Shown: positions 8,825 through 17,317 of the stretch, piece by piece | How the letters are laid out: each line of letters starts with the position of its first letter | How positions within the stretch are numbered: the first letter of the stretch is position 1 | DNA from: an uncultured Spiribacter sp. | GTDB lineage: Bacteria > Pseudomonadota > Gammaproteobacteria > Nitrococcales > Nitrococcaceae | Assembly: GCA_937884605.1 (NCBI GenBank) | Contig: CALGDM010000030.1 | Coordinates: 1 to 64,000, forward strand | Length of the DNA: 64,000 nt | Direction: 5' to 3' | Notes under the pieces: generated by a model | The model's input: only the letters and a program-made list of their open reading frames with translations | Database searches by the model: none | Told to the model about the DNA's origin: nothing | Translations under genes and position numbers: made by a program

Positions 8825-9739
8825 CTACATCCGCTCCACTTCTGATTTGCCCAGCAGGCCCGTGGGTTTGAACACCAGCACGAGAATGAGGATCGAGAAG
8901 GTAAACACGTCCTTCCACTCACTGCCGATAAACGGCACGAGGGTCCCGAACGACTCCAGAAGGCCGAGGATAAGGCCACCCAGCATGGCCCCGGTTATGC
9001 TGCCAATCCCGCCGATCACCGCGGCGGTGAACGCCTTGAGACCGATCAGAAAGCCCATGAAATACCAGATGCTGCCGTAGTAGGCGCCGGCCATGGTGCC
9101 GGCGGCGGCCGCCAGTCCCGAGCCGATCAAAAAGGTGATGGCGACGACCCGCGAGACATTGATACCCAGCAGCCGACACATGTCCTTGTCGATGGACACC
9201 GCGCGCATGGCTCGGCCGTACATTGTCCGACTCACGAACAATTCGAGGGCAATCATCAGCAGCCCGGCAATGGCCACCAGCACGACCGCCTGATGGCTGA
9301 TGAAAAGGCGTCCAAACTCGAACCCGCCAAAGCCGAGATCGGTGCGGAACGCCGTGTACTTGCCGTCGGTCAGGCTCAGGGCACTGTTCTGGAGCACCAG
9401 CGAGACCGCCAGCGCGGTAATGAGGATCGAGAGCCGCGGCGCCGAGAGCATCGGCTGATAGGCGACCCGCTGAATGATCACGCCCAGACAGCCGACCGCG
9501 ATCATCGAAACCAGAATGGCGATACCAAGGCCGAACCAGCCGGCCCCGACCACGCCCGAGATCAGCGAGAGCACGCCGAAGCCGACGAACGCTCCCACCA
9601 TGTAGACGTCGCCATGGGCGAAGTTAAGGAGCTTGATCACACCAAAAATCATGGTGTAGCCAAGCGCAATGAGCGCGTAAAAGGACCCCAGCACCAGACC
9701 ATTGACGATGGCCTGGAGGAATGTCTCAAAGGCCGGCAT
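8825..9739 (-). CDS. Branched-chain-type amino acid ABC importer permease, LivH-like
   Basis: 304-residue LivH-type permease with about eight membrane segments. The diagnostic N-terminal region is NGLVLGSFYALIALGYTMIFG, followed by LNFAHGDVYMVGAF; a cytoplasmic coupling region LLGINVSRVVAITFLIGSGL is also seen (key residues G-I-N, R-V). It follows the binding-protein gene after a 74-base gap that contains a very strong hairpin. Confidence 0.9.
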   Translation of the reverse strand: MPAFETFLQAIVNGLVLGSFYALIALGYTMIFGVIKLLNFAHGDVYMVGAFVGFGVLSLISGVVGAGWFGLGIAILVSMIAVGCLGVIIQRVAYQPMLSAPRLSILITALAVSLVLQNSALSLTDGKYTAFRTDLGFGGFEFGRLFISHQAVVLVAIAGLLMIALELFVSRTMYGRAMRAVSIDKDMCRLLGINVSRVVAITFLIGSGLAAAAGTMAGAYYGSIWYFMGFLIGLKAFTAAVIGGIGSITGAMLGGLILGLLESFGTLVPFIGSEWKDVFTFSILILVLVFKPTGLLGKSEVERM

Positions 9740-9768
9740 GCCAAGCCCCCCGTTGACTCTGCTTAAAT

Positions 9769-9805
9769 GCCGCGGCGCGGGCCCGCGCCGGACCCGCGCC
9801 GCGGC
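9769..9805 (-). terminator. 13-bp GC hairpin between binding protein and permease genes
   Basis: GCCGCGGCGCGGG (9769-9781) pairs perfectly with CCCGCGCCGCGGC (9793-9805) around an 11-base loop. It lies just after the stop of the periplasmic binding-protein gene. There is no long U-run, so partial read-through or protection of the upstream mRNA 3' end is more likely than full termination. That would give the usual excess of binding protein over membrane subunits. Confidence 0.7.
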
Positions 9806-9813
9806 TCAGCCCA

Positions 9814-10932
9814 TTAGTTGTCGAAGAAAGTCCAGGCGCCGTCTTCGCCCTCGAGGATGATGAAGTTGCTGCGGGCCAGCGTGTTCTCATCGGTAAAGCG
9901 AATCGGCCCGGTCAGCCAGGACTGTCCGTCCGTTGACTCGAGCACGTCGACCACGGCCGCCGAATCCGTCGTCCCGGCGGTCTCCATTGCCCAGGCCAGC
10001 AGCTTGAGGCCATCGTAGTTGAGCGGGGCGTAGGGACCCGGGCTCTGGCCGTACTCGGCCTGATAGTCGTCGATGAAGTCCGCGGCGGCGGGCAGGAACT
10101 CGGCCGTGGGGTTGGAGAAGGCGAACACGCCCTCAGCGGCGCCGCCGGCGATCTCGAAGAGCTGCGGCGAGTTCGAGCCATCACCCACGGCGATGGTGCC
10201 GCGGAAGCCGCCCTGGCGCAGCTGACGGATCATCAGGCCGCCATCGGCATAGTAGGCCGTCCAGAACACCGCCTCGGCACCGCTCGAGCGAACGTTGCTG
10301 ACCACGGCCGAGAAGTCCTGCTCGCCCTTGTTGACCGTCTCGCGGGTCACCACCTCGTGGCCCATCGACTCCCAGCGCTCGACGGTCAGATCCGCCAGAT
10401 CCTGCGAGTACGAATCACCCTGGTCGATCACCGCCAGGCGCTCGATGCCCTGCGACTCAAAGAACTCCGCCGCCTTTTTGGACTGATCCGCGCCGGTGGA
10501 GTTGATCATGAAGGCGTTGCCGGGGTTGGCGGGGATGAGCTGGGTGGAATTCGAGGCCGTGATCACGAACGGCAGCCCCTCATCACCATAGGTCTTGAGG
10601 GTGGGCATGGTGGCGCCCGAGCAGTAGCCACCGACAATGCCGACAACATCCCGCGAGACCAGGTTGCCGGCAGCGTTGACGGACTGCTGCGGATCACAGG
10701 CCGAGTCACCGTTGATGAGCTCGATCTGACGGCCGAGCAGGCCGCCGTCGGCGTTGATCTCGGCGGCCGCCAGTTCAGCGGCGTTGTACATGTCCTGCCC
10801 GTAGGTTGCCTCGGAGCCCGTGGTGGGCACCTGCACGCCGATGACAATGGCATCGTCCTGGGCCTGAGCGGCCCCGCCCAGACCCACGCCCAGGGCGACG
10901 GTCGTGGCGATTGCGGTGATTGTGGTTTTCAT
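9814..10932 (-). CDS. Branched-chain-type amino acid ABC importer periplasmic binding protein
   Basis: 372-residue LivJ/LivK-type (Peripla_BP_6) protein. A signal peptide (KTTITAIATTVALGVGLGG, cleavage after AQA) is followed by the mature start DDAIVIGVQVPTTGSEATYG. Two alpha/beta lobes contain GLLGRQIELINGDSACDPQQ and GIVGGYCSGATMPTL (key residues cited). The ATG at 10932 is preceded by GGAGG; an upstream in-frame ATG at 10947 is less likely. It delivers the substrate to the permease/ATPase genes downstream. A TTGTATACA element about 20 bases upstream is the likely regulator site. Confidence 0.92.
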   Translation of the reverse strand: MKTTITAIATTVALGVGLGGAAQAQDDAIVIGVQVPTTGSEATYGQDMYNAAELAAAEINADGGLLGRQIELINGDSACDPQQSVNAAGNLVSRDVVGIVGGYCSGATMPTLKTYGDEGLPFVITASNSTQLIPANPGNAFMINSTGADQSKKAAEFFESQGIERLAVIDQGDSYSQDLADLTVERWESMGHEVVTRETVNKGEQDFSAVVSNVRSSGAEAVFWTAYYADGGLMIRQLRQGGFRGTIAVGDGSNSPQLFEIAGGAAEGVFAFSNPTAEFLPAAADFIDDYQAEYGQSPGPYAPLNYDGLKLLAWAMETAGTTDSAAVVDVLESTDGQSWLTGPIRFTDENTLARSNFIILEGEDGAWTFFDN

Positions 10933-10951
10933 CGGATGAGCCTCCAAAAAA

Positions 10952-10960
10952 TTGTATACA
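10952..10960. promoter_or_regulatory. Candidate GntR operator upstream of the importer
   Basis: TTGTATACA lies about 20 bases before the binding-protein start and shares the TTGTATA core with two copies in the regulator/deaminase spacer at 12841-12856. This is the sort of short AT-rich palindrome used by FCD-type GntR repressors. Confidence 0.5.
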
Positions 10961-11002
10961 GTTTACGGTTTAGACGATCGTGACGCTTCGCGCAAGCATT
11001 AC

Positions 11003-12109
11003 CTACGCTGCGGTGCGCCATATCGGCGCACCGAGCACGGCGTAATCCAGGCTCACGCCCAATCCCGGGGCAGTTGATGCGGCCATCTCGCCGCCGTGGC
11101 GCTGCGGGGCGCCGGGTGCGAACGCCCGGGTGACATAGCTGTTGAAGTCGGTCACCGAAAAGCGCGCGGCCTCGGGGGTGGAGTGAGCCAGATGGGCAAT
11201 GGCCGCGGTGGCCACATCGCCACCCCAGGTATCCTCGAGCGTCATCACGATCCCCGATTCCATGCACACATCGCGCATGCGATGCGCCCGGGTAAGACCG
11301 CCGACCTTGGCGATCTTGATGTTGACCACGTCCATTGCTCCATCGCCGATGGCTTGCAATAACCACGCCATTCCGTCCACCGACTCATCCAGCACGAACG
11401 GCCGGGCCGTGGCGCGCCGCACCTGCAGACAGCCCGCATAGTCGGCGCAGGGCTGCTCGATGGCGACATCGAGATCGGCCACCGCCGCGGCCACACGCAG
11501 CGCGGCGTATTGACTCCAGCCGGTATTGGCATCGGCCACCAGCGTGTCACCCCGACGCATGACCGCCGCACAGGCGTGGATGCGCTCGATATCGGTATCC
11601 GGGTCGCCGCCCACCTTGAGCTGAAAACGGCGATAACCCTGGGCCTGATACTCGCGGCAGCGTTCGGCCATCTGCTCGGGACTTTCCTGGGAAATGGCGC
11701 GGTAGAGACCGATGGTCTCGCCGTATCGGCCGCCCAGCAGATGGCAGACCGGCTGACCGGTGGCCTTGCCCATCAGGTCCCAGCAGGCCACGTCGATGGG
11801 CGATTTCACGTAGGGGTGCCCGCGCAGGGCGCGGTCCAGATGATGGCTGATCTGCATCGGGCGGGTCGGGTCCATGCCCAGCAGCCCGGGCGCCAGCTGC
11901 TGGATCCCCGCTCGGGCGCCGGCGGCGTAGGCCGGCAGATACGCCGGGCCCAGGGGACAGACTTCGCCGACGCCGGTCAGACCGGCATCGGTCTCGATCT
12001 CGACCACGGTGCTGTCGAACACGTCCACGCTGTTGCCGCCGGACCAGGCATAGCGGCCTTCATGCAGCGGCAGATCAATCTGATAGACATTGATCGCGGT
12101 TATTTTCAT
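11003..12109 (-). CDS. Enolase-superfamily enzyme: probable cis-3-hydroxyproline dehydratase or proline-betaine-type epimerase
   Basis: 368-residue mandelate racemase/muconate-lactonising-enzyme family protein. The KxK-type base is in FQLKVGG, metal ligands are in [13 protein letters not shown] and VLDESVD, the second lysine is in [10 protein letters not shown], and EDTWGGD sits where hydroxyproline-betaine epimerases carry DDAWGGD. Members next to hydroxyproline genes are known either as cis-3-hydroxy-L-proline dehydratases or as (hydroxy)proline-betaine 2-epimerases; sequence alone does not decide. It is cotranscribed between the GntR regulator and the importer. A cis-3-hydroxyproline role fits the trans-3-hydroxyproline dehydratase in the opposite arm. 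Confidence 0.75.
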   Translation of the reverse strand: MKITAINVYQIDLPLHEGRYAWSGGNSVDVFDSTVVEIETDAGLTGVGEVCPLGPAYLPAYAAGARAGIQQLAPGLLGMDPTRPMQISHHLDRALRGHPYVKSPIDVACWDLMGKATGQPVCHLLGGRYGETIGLYRAISQESPEQMAERCREYQAQGYRRFQLKVGGDPDTDIERIHACAAVMRRGDTLVADANTGWSQYAALRVAAAVADLDVAIEQPCADYAGCLQVRRATARPFVLDESVDGMAWLLQAIGDGAMDVVNIKIAKVGGLTRAHRMRDVCMESGIVMTLEDTWGGDVATAAIAHLAHSTPEAARFSVTDFNSYVTRAFAPGAPQRHGGEMAASTAPGLGVSLDYAVLGAPIWRTAA

Positions 12110-12126
12110 CGCATCCCCCCTCCCTT

Positions 12127-12807
12127 TCAGTCGTTGGCCCGGCGTGCCGACAGAAACTCGAGCAGATCATCGCGTGCGGCAAGGATGTGCTCGTTCAGCA
12201 GGCGGCTGGCCTCGGCGTTATCGCGCTCCTCGCAGAGCATGACCAGACGGTCGTGCTCCTCGCGGGCGCGGGCATTGTTGTGATCCGAGAGGTTGAGCTG
12301 CAGGCGCAGGTAGCGGTCGGCGTTGCGGTGCAGCTTGCGCAGGATATCGAGGCTGCGGTGGCGGCCCGCCGGCGCGCAGAGGGTGGCATGCAGGCGCCAG
12401 TTGAAGTGGCCCCACTGACGCTCCGCCGAGGGCGCCGCCAGGTTCTCGTCGAACTGCGCGAGCACCTGCCGCGCCTCAGCGATGACCTCCGAGGTGATAT
12501 GCGGCAGCGCGCGCTGGAGCAGGTCCACCTCAATCAGCGCGCGCAGATCGAATATCTCGCGGATCTCCTCGAGCGACAGCACGCTGACCGCGTAGCCCTT
12601 GTGCGCGGTCTGCGTGACCAACCCCTCGCCTTCGAGCTGCAGAAGCGCCTCGCGCAGCGGAATGCGGCTGACCCCGAACTCGGCGGCAAGCGTGTCCTGG
12701 CGCAGCGGTACGCCTTCGGGAAACTCAAGCGTCAGGATGCGCTCGCGCATCTCGCTGACCAGCATTCCGGCCACCGTCTGCCGGCCGCCACTACTCTGCA
12801 GATTCAT
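12127..12807 (-). CDS. GntR-family (FCD) transcriptional regulator of the hydroxyproline locus
   Basis: 226 residues. The N-terminal winged helix-turn-helix contains [21 protein letters not shown] (key residues LA-EFGVSR-PLREAL) and is followed by an all-helical FCD effector domain with metal/ligand residues in WRLHATL and EEHDRLVM. It sits at the head of the minus arm and faces the deaminase gene across a 92-base spacer with TTGTATA repeats. It is therefore likely to control both arms, with a hydroxyproline-derived ligand as inducer (inference). Confidence 0.88.
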   Translation of the reverse strand: MNLQSSGGRQTVAGMLVSEMRERILTLEFPEGVPLRQDTLAAEFGVSRIPLREALLQLEGEGLVTQTAHKGYAVSVLSLEEIREIFDLRALIEVDLLQRALPHITSEVIAEARQVLAQFDENLAAPSAERQWGHFNWRLHATLCAPAGRHRSLDILRKLHRNADRYLRLQLNLSDHNNARAREEHDRLVMLCEERDNAEASRLLNEHILAARDDLLEFLSARRAND

Positions 12808-12840
12808 TTTCGTTGACCATCCCTATCCCGAAGGATAACT

Positions 12841-12856
12841 TTATACAATATACAAC
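12841..12856. promoter_or_regulatory. Candidate GntR operator in the divergent promoter
   Basis: The stretch TTATACAATATACAAC contains, on the minus strand, two direct TTGTATA units. It lies midway between the divergent GntR-regulator and deaminase starts. The same core appears before the importer binding protein at 10952. Confidence 0.5.
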
Positions 12857-12899
12857 GGCCGGCGGAAAGGCGGTCATCACCCACAGGAGGAGCAAACCC

Positions 12900-13796
12900 A
12901 TGATCCCCGATTGGCGCGGCATCTACCCAGCAGTCACCACGCAGTTCCATTCCGACCACAGCCTCGATGTCGAGGCGACGGAGCGAGTGGTCGACAACCT
13001 CATCAACGATGGTGTGCATGGCCTGGTCATGCTGGGCACCTGTGGCGAGAACACCTCCCTGTCCGATGGGGAAAAACGCGAAGTCATCCGGGCAGCCTGC
13101 CGGGTGAGCGCCGGCCGCGTGCCGGTGATCTGCGGCGTGGCCGAGTTCACCACCGAGGCGGCCTGCGGCTATGCGCGCGATGTCGAGGCGATCGGTGCCG
13201 ATGGCATCATGATCCTGCCGGCGATGGTGTACAAGGCGGACCGGCGCGAGATCGTGCACCATATCAGCACGGTGTCCGAGGCCTGTTCGCTGCCGGCGAT
13301 GATCTACAACAATCCGGCTTCGTATGGCATCGACATCGATCCCGACACCCTGGTCGAGCTGGCCCGGACACCGCGCATCGTCGCCGTCAAGGAGTCCTCG
13401 GAGGACCCGCGCCGCATCAACGACCTCATCAACCTGGCGCCGGATGCCCTCGCGATCATGGCCGGCGTCGACGATGTCGCGCTGGAGTGCATGGTGGTGG
13501 GGGCCATTGGCTGGGTGTCGGGCTTTGCCAACGTCTACCCGCGCGAGAGCGTGGCGATCTACGACCATCTGCAGGCCGGACGCATCGAGCCGGCCGTGCA
13601 TCTGTACCGCTGGATGATGGACTCGCTGCACATGGACACCGACCCCAAGCTGGTGCAGATGATCAAGCTCGCCGAGCAGATCGCCGGCCGCGGCAGCGAA
13701 ACGGTGCGTCTGCCGCGTCTGCCGCTCGCCGGCGACGAGCGCCAGCGGGTGACGACGATCATCGAACGGGCCCTGGCGACCCGGCCGTCCGTCTGA
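12900..13796 (+). CDS. DapA-family lyase, probable pyrroline-4-hydroxy-2-carboxylate deaminase
   Basis: 298-residue class I aldolase-fold enzyme. The Schiff-base lysine is in VAVKESSED, the tyrosine that assists catalysis is in MIYNNPASYG, and the substrate carboxylate loop is GTCGENTSLS. The ATG at 12900 follows a clear AGGAGG, so an open frame reaching back to 12813 is not needed. In hydroxyproline pathways this family converts pyrroline-4-hydroxy-2-carboxylate, the product of the dehydrogenase, to 2-oxoglutarate semialdehyde with release of ammonia. It is the first gene of a five-gene plus-strand operon that continues with the epimerase. Confidence 0.85.
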   Translation: MIPDWRGIYPAVTTQFHSDHSLDVEATERVVDNLINDGVHGLVMLGTCGENTSLSDGEKREVIRAACRVSAGRVPVICGVAEFTTEAACGYARDVEAIGADGIMILPAMVYKADRREIVHHISTVSEACSLPAMIYNNPASYGIDIDPDTLVELARTPRIVAVKESSEDPRRINDLINLAPDALAIMAGVDDVALECMVVGAIGWVSGFANVYPRESVAIYDHLQAGRIEPAVHLYRWMMDSLHMDTDPKLVQMIKLAEQIAGRGSETVRLPRLPLAGDERQRVTTIIERALATRPSV

Positions 13797-13799
13797 GCC

Positions 13800-14801
13800 A
13801 TGGCACGGCATACGTTTTTCTGCATTGACGGCCACACCTGCGGCAACCCCGTGCGGGTGGTGGCCGGCGGCGGCCCGAGGCTGCGCGGTGACAGCCTGAG
13901 CGAATACCGCCAGGACTTTCTGCGCCACCACGACTGGATCCGTCAGGGGCTGATGTTCGAGCCCCGCGGCCACGACATGATGTCGGGCTCGATCCTCTAC
14001 GCGCCCACCCGACCCGACTGTGACCTGGGCGTGCTGTTTATCGAAACCTCGGGCTGTCTGCCGATGTGCGGTCACGGCACCATCGGCACGGTCACCACCG
14101 CCATCGAGGAAGGCCTGGTCACGCCCACCGCGGCCGGACGGCTGGCGCTGGAGACGCCCGCCGGCAAGGTCGAGGTCAGCTACGAGCAGCCGGGACGGTT
14201 TGTCGAGTCGGTGAGTCTGCGCAACGTGCCGGCCTGGCTTGAAGCGCGCGATGTCGAAGTGGATGTCCCCGATCTGGGGCGGCTGCGTTGCGATATCGCC
14301 TACGGCGGCAACTTCTACGCCATCTTCGATCCGCAACCGGGCTTCGAGGGCCTCGATCAGCTGAGCGTGGACGATATCCTGCGCCTGTCGCCGCCGGTGC
14401 GCGGACGCCTCAACGACCTGATCGACCCGGTTCATCCGGACGATCCGACGATTCGCGGCGTCTCGCATGTCATGTGGACCGGGCCGGCGCGCGATCCCGC
14501 GGCCGATGCCCGCAATGCGGTGTTCTATGGCGACCGCGCCATCGATCGCTCGCCCTGCGGCACCGGCACCTCGGCGCGCATGGCGCAACTCCACGGCCGC
14601 CAGCGCCTGGCCGTGGGCGAGCGGTTTGTCCACGAAAGCCTGATCGGCAGCCTGTTCACCGGCCAGGTCCTGGACACCGAGACCATCGGCCCGCACACCG
14701 GCATTCGCCCGCAGATCACCGGCTGGGCCCGCGTCACCGGCTACAACACGATCTTCATTGATGATCGCGACCCCTTTGCCCTCGGCTTTTCGGTGAACTG
14801 A
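13800..14801 (+). CDS. 4-hydroxyproline 2-epimerase (proline racemase family)
   Basis: 333 residues. Both catalytic cysteines are present, in LPMCGHGTIG (near residue 88) and RSPCGTGTSA (near residue 252), as required for two-base racemisation/epimerisation. GHDMMSGS is the short hydroxyproline-epimerase form of the substrate loop. It should interconvert trans-4-hydroxy-L-proline and cis-4-hydroxy-D-proline, feeding the FAD dehydrogenase encoded on the other strand. It starts three bases after the deaminase stop. Confidence 0.9.
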   Translation: MARHTFFCIDGHTCGNPVRVVAGGGPRLRGDSLSEYRQDFLRHHDWIRQGLMFEPRGHDMMSGSILYAPTRPDCDLGVLFIETSGCLPMCGHGTIGTVTTAIEEGLVTPTAAGRLALETPAGKVEVSYEQPGRFVESVSLRNVPAWLEARDVEVDVPDLGRLRCDIAYGGNFYAIFDPQPGFEGLDQLSVDDILRLSPPVRGRLNDLIDPVHPDDPTIRGVSHVMWTGPARDPAADARNAVFYGDRAIDRSPCGTGTSARMAQLHGRQRLAVGERFVHESLIGSLFTGQVLDTETIGPHTGIRPQITGWARVTGYNTIFIDDRDPFALGFSVN

Positions 14802-14803
14802 CC

Positions 14804-15751
14804 ATGCGCACCCTCGACCGCCAGCAGACCCTCGAGCGACTCGACTATCCGGCCCTCGCCGATGCCTGTGCACGGGTGCTGGCCAGTGCCCGGGCCGGCC
14901 ACACCGAGTGCCCCGCCCGGGGCGCCATGGGCCTTGCCGAGGGCGGCACGCTGCTGCTCATGCCCGCCACCGATGGCCGCATCGCGATCACCAAGCTGGT
15001 GACCGTCCACCCGCAGAACAGCCGCCATGACCGACCAACCATTCAGGGCGAGATGGTCGTAATGGACGCCGCCACCGGCGAGCGCCAATTGCTGGTGGAC
15101 GGGGGCGCCGTCTCGGCCCGACGGACGGCAGCGGTGTCCCTGCTTGCCGCCCGGCAACTGGCACCGCGCACCGATACGCCGATGCTGGTCTACGGGGCCG
15201 GCACCCAGGCCCGCACCCATCTCGAGGCGTTCCGCGACGGCCTGGGCATACGCGAGGCCTATCTGTACTCGCGCACCCGCTCTCGAGCCGAGGCGCTCGC
15301 CGCCGAAATGAATCAGGCCGGCATGCGCGTTGGGGTTGTGGATGACCCGGCAACGGTTCTGGACGAGGTTCGCCTCATCGTGACAGCGACCACCGCCACG
15401 CAGCCGATCCTGCCGACATCGCTCCCCGCGGACACCTTTGTCGCCGCGGTGGGCGCCTTTCGTGCCCACATGGCAGAAGTGCCGCCTCCGCTACTGGCCA
15501 AGAGCCGGGTGGTCATCGACACGGCCGAGGGCGCCCGCGACGAGGCCGGCGATCTGATCCAGGCCAGTGAGTCGGGGCATTTCGACTGGCAGCAGGCCAC
15601 CCCCCTCGAGGCGGTGGTGCTGGACCAGGCCCGGCCGACGGGCAGCGGCCCGATCATTTTCAAAAGCGTCGGCCAGTCCCTCTGGGACCTTGCCGCCGGT
15701 CAGGTCCTCGCGGACGCGCCGGACCGACACCACACTTCATCGACGCAGTAG
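14804..15751 (+). CDS. Ornithine cyclodeaminase/mu-crystallin family reductase, probable pyrroline-2-carboxylate reductase
   Basis: 315 residues with an NAD(P) site VYGAGTQARTHLEAF near residue 128 and the family stretch TECPARGAMGLAEGG near the N-terminus. In hydroxyproline clusters this family reduces delta1-pyrroline-2-carboxylate, the product of 3-hydroxyproline dehydratases, to L-proline; true ornithine cyclodeaminase activity is less likely here. It begins two bases after the epimerase stop. The proline formed could enter the PutA pathway at 31.8 kb. Confidence 0.8.
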   Translation: MRTLDRQQTLERLDYPALADACARVLASARAGHTECPARGAMGLAEGGTLLLMPATDGRIAITKLVTVHPQNSRHDRPTIQGEMVVMDAATGERQLLVDGGAVSARRTAAVSLLAARQLAPRTDTPMLVYGAGTQARTHLEAFRDGLGIREAYLYSRTRSRAEALAAEMNQAGMRVGVVDDPATVLDEVRLIVTATTATQPILPTSLPADTFVAAVGAFRAHMAEVPPPLLAKSRVVIDTAEGARDEAGDLIQASESGHFDWQQATPLEAVVLDQARPTGSGPIIFKSVGQSLWDLAAGQVLADAPDRHHTSSTQ

Positions 15752-15757
15752 GGCTTT

Positions 15758-17317
15758 ATGACGATCACAGCCGATCAATTCATTGCCGGGACGCACACCG
15801 CCGCCGGCCACACCCCGTTCAACGCCCGCGATGCCGCCAGCGGCAAAGCGCTGGCGCCCGCTTTCGCCGAAGCCACGCCGCAGGAGGTCGATCGGGCCTG
15901 CCAGGCGGCGGCCGAGGCGGCCGATGCACTGGCAGCCGCCGCGCTCGAGGTACGCGCGGCGTTGCTGGAGTCGATTGCTGACCGACTCGAGGAACGGGCC
16001 GACGCCTTCGTCGAGCGCGCCGGCGCCGAGACCGGACTACCCGAGGCACGCATCCGCGGCGAGCTGGCCCGCACCACCGGGCAGCTGCGGCTGTTTGCCG
16101 GCGTTGTCCGCGAGGGCACTTTCCTGGGCGTGCGCATCGAGCATGGCGACTTCGACCTGCGCCAGCGCAATATCCCGCTGGGACCGGTGGCCATCTTTGG
16201 CGCCAGCAACTTCCCGCTCGCCTTTTCGGTGTGTGGCGGCGATACCGCATCGGCCCTGGCGGCCGGCTGCCCGGTCGTGGTCAAGGCCCATCCCGCGCAC
16301 CCGGGCACCTCGGCCCTCGCCGCCGAATCGCTCGAGGCGGCGGTCGCCGAACAGGGGCTGCCGGGCGGCGTATTCTCGATGCTCCAGGGCGCCGAGCATG
16401 CCCTGGGTGCCGCCCTGGTACAGCATTCGGCCATTCAAGCGGTGGGCTTTACCGGCTCGCAACGCGGCGGTCTGGCCCTGCAGCGCCTCGCCGCCGAGCG
16501 CGATCGACCGATCCCGGTGTACGCCGAAATGGGCAGCGTGAACCCGTTGTTCATCCTGCCCGGGGCCCTCGCCCAGCGCGGTGAGGCGATTGCCACGGGG
16601 CTCGCCGGCTCGGTGGCCCTGGGCTGCGGGCAGTTCTGCACCAAACCCGGCGTGGTATTTGTGCGCCGTGACGAGGGGTTCGAGGCGTTTCGTGAACAAC
16701 TCGCCGGCGCCATCGCCGCCATCCCGCCGGCGGTGATGCTGCATGACGGGATTCTATCGGCCTACCAAGCTGGCTGCGCACGACTCGACGCCGCCGACGG
16801 CGTGAGCCGCCTGGCGATCGGCGAGGAGGCCGATCAGCGCGCCCGGGCCATGGCATTCATCACCGACTTCGAGCGCCTCAGACAGCAGCCGGACCTGGCC
16901 GACGAGGTGTTCGGGCCGGCGGTGCTGATTGTGGTGGTGGACGCGGCCACGTCCCTCACCACCGTGGCCGCCGGTCTCGAGGGCCAGCTCACCGCCGGCA
17001 TCCATGCCAGCGATGCCGAACTGGGCGAACATGCCGGGCTGGTCCGCCAGCTTGAACAACGCGCCGGGCGCGTCCTCTTCAACGGCTTTCCCACCGGCGT
17101 GCAGGTCGGCGAGGCCATGGTCCATGGCGGCCCCTATCCGGCCACCACTGACAGTCGCACCACCTCGGTGGGCACTCGGGCCATGGAGCGGTTCCTGCGT
17201 CCGGTCGCGCTGCAGGACATGCCTGCCGCAGCGCTGCCCGCGGCGCTGCAGGATGACAACCCGCTGGGCCTGCCGCGGCGGGTGGACGGCGTCGAACAAC
17301 CGGGCGCGCGGCAATGA
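15758..17317 (+). CDS. Aldehyde dehydrogenase, 2-oxoglutarate-semialdehyde type
   Basis: 519-residue NAD(P)-dependent aldehyde dehydrogenase. The general-base glutamate is in VYAEMGSVNP, the nucleophilic cysteine in GCGQFCTKPG and the cofactor-binding stretch in IFGASNFPLAF and GFTGSQRGG. The FCTKPG form of the active site is typical of 2-oxoglutarate-semialdehyde dehydrogenases of sugar-acid and hydroxyproline pathways. It would complete 4-hydroxyproline breakdown by making 2-oxoglutarate. It overlaps the next gene by four bases. Confidence 0.87.
   Translation: MTITADQFIAGTHTAAGHTPFNARDAASGKALAPAFAEATPQEVDRACQAAAEAADALAAAALEVRAALLESIADRLEERADAFVERAGAETGLPEARIRGELARTTGQLRLFAGVVREGTFLGVRIEHGDFDLRQRNIPLGPVAIFGASNFPLAFSVCGGDTASALAAGCPVVVKAHPAHPGTSALAAESLEAAVAEQGLPGGVFSMLQGAEHALGAALVQHSAIQAVGFTGSQRGGLALQRLAAERDRPIPVYAEMGSVNPLFILPGALAQRGEAIATGLAGSVALGCGQFCTKPGVVFVRRDEGFEAFREQLAGAIAAIPPAVMLHDGILSAYQAGCARLDAADGVSRLAIGEEADQRARAMAFITDFERLRQQPDLADEVFGPAVLIVVVDAATSLTTVAAGLEGQLTAGIHASDAELGEHAGLVRQLEQRAGRVLFNGFPTGVQVGEAMVHGGPYPATTDSRTTSVGTRAMERFLRPVALQDMPAAALPAALQDDNPLGLPRRVDGVEQPGARQ

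Noticed and set aside
12804-14873. A 689-codon open frame on the minus strand
   Set aside because: It is antisense to the deaminase and hydroxyproline epimerase, both with intact motifs. It has a low-complexity His/Gly/Arg composition and no family features; long antisense frames are expected at this GC content.
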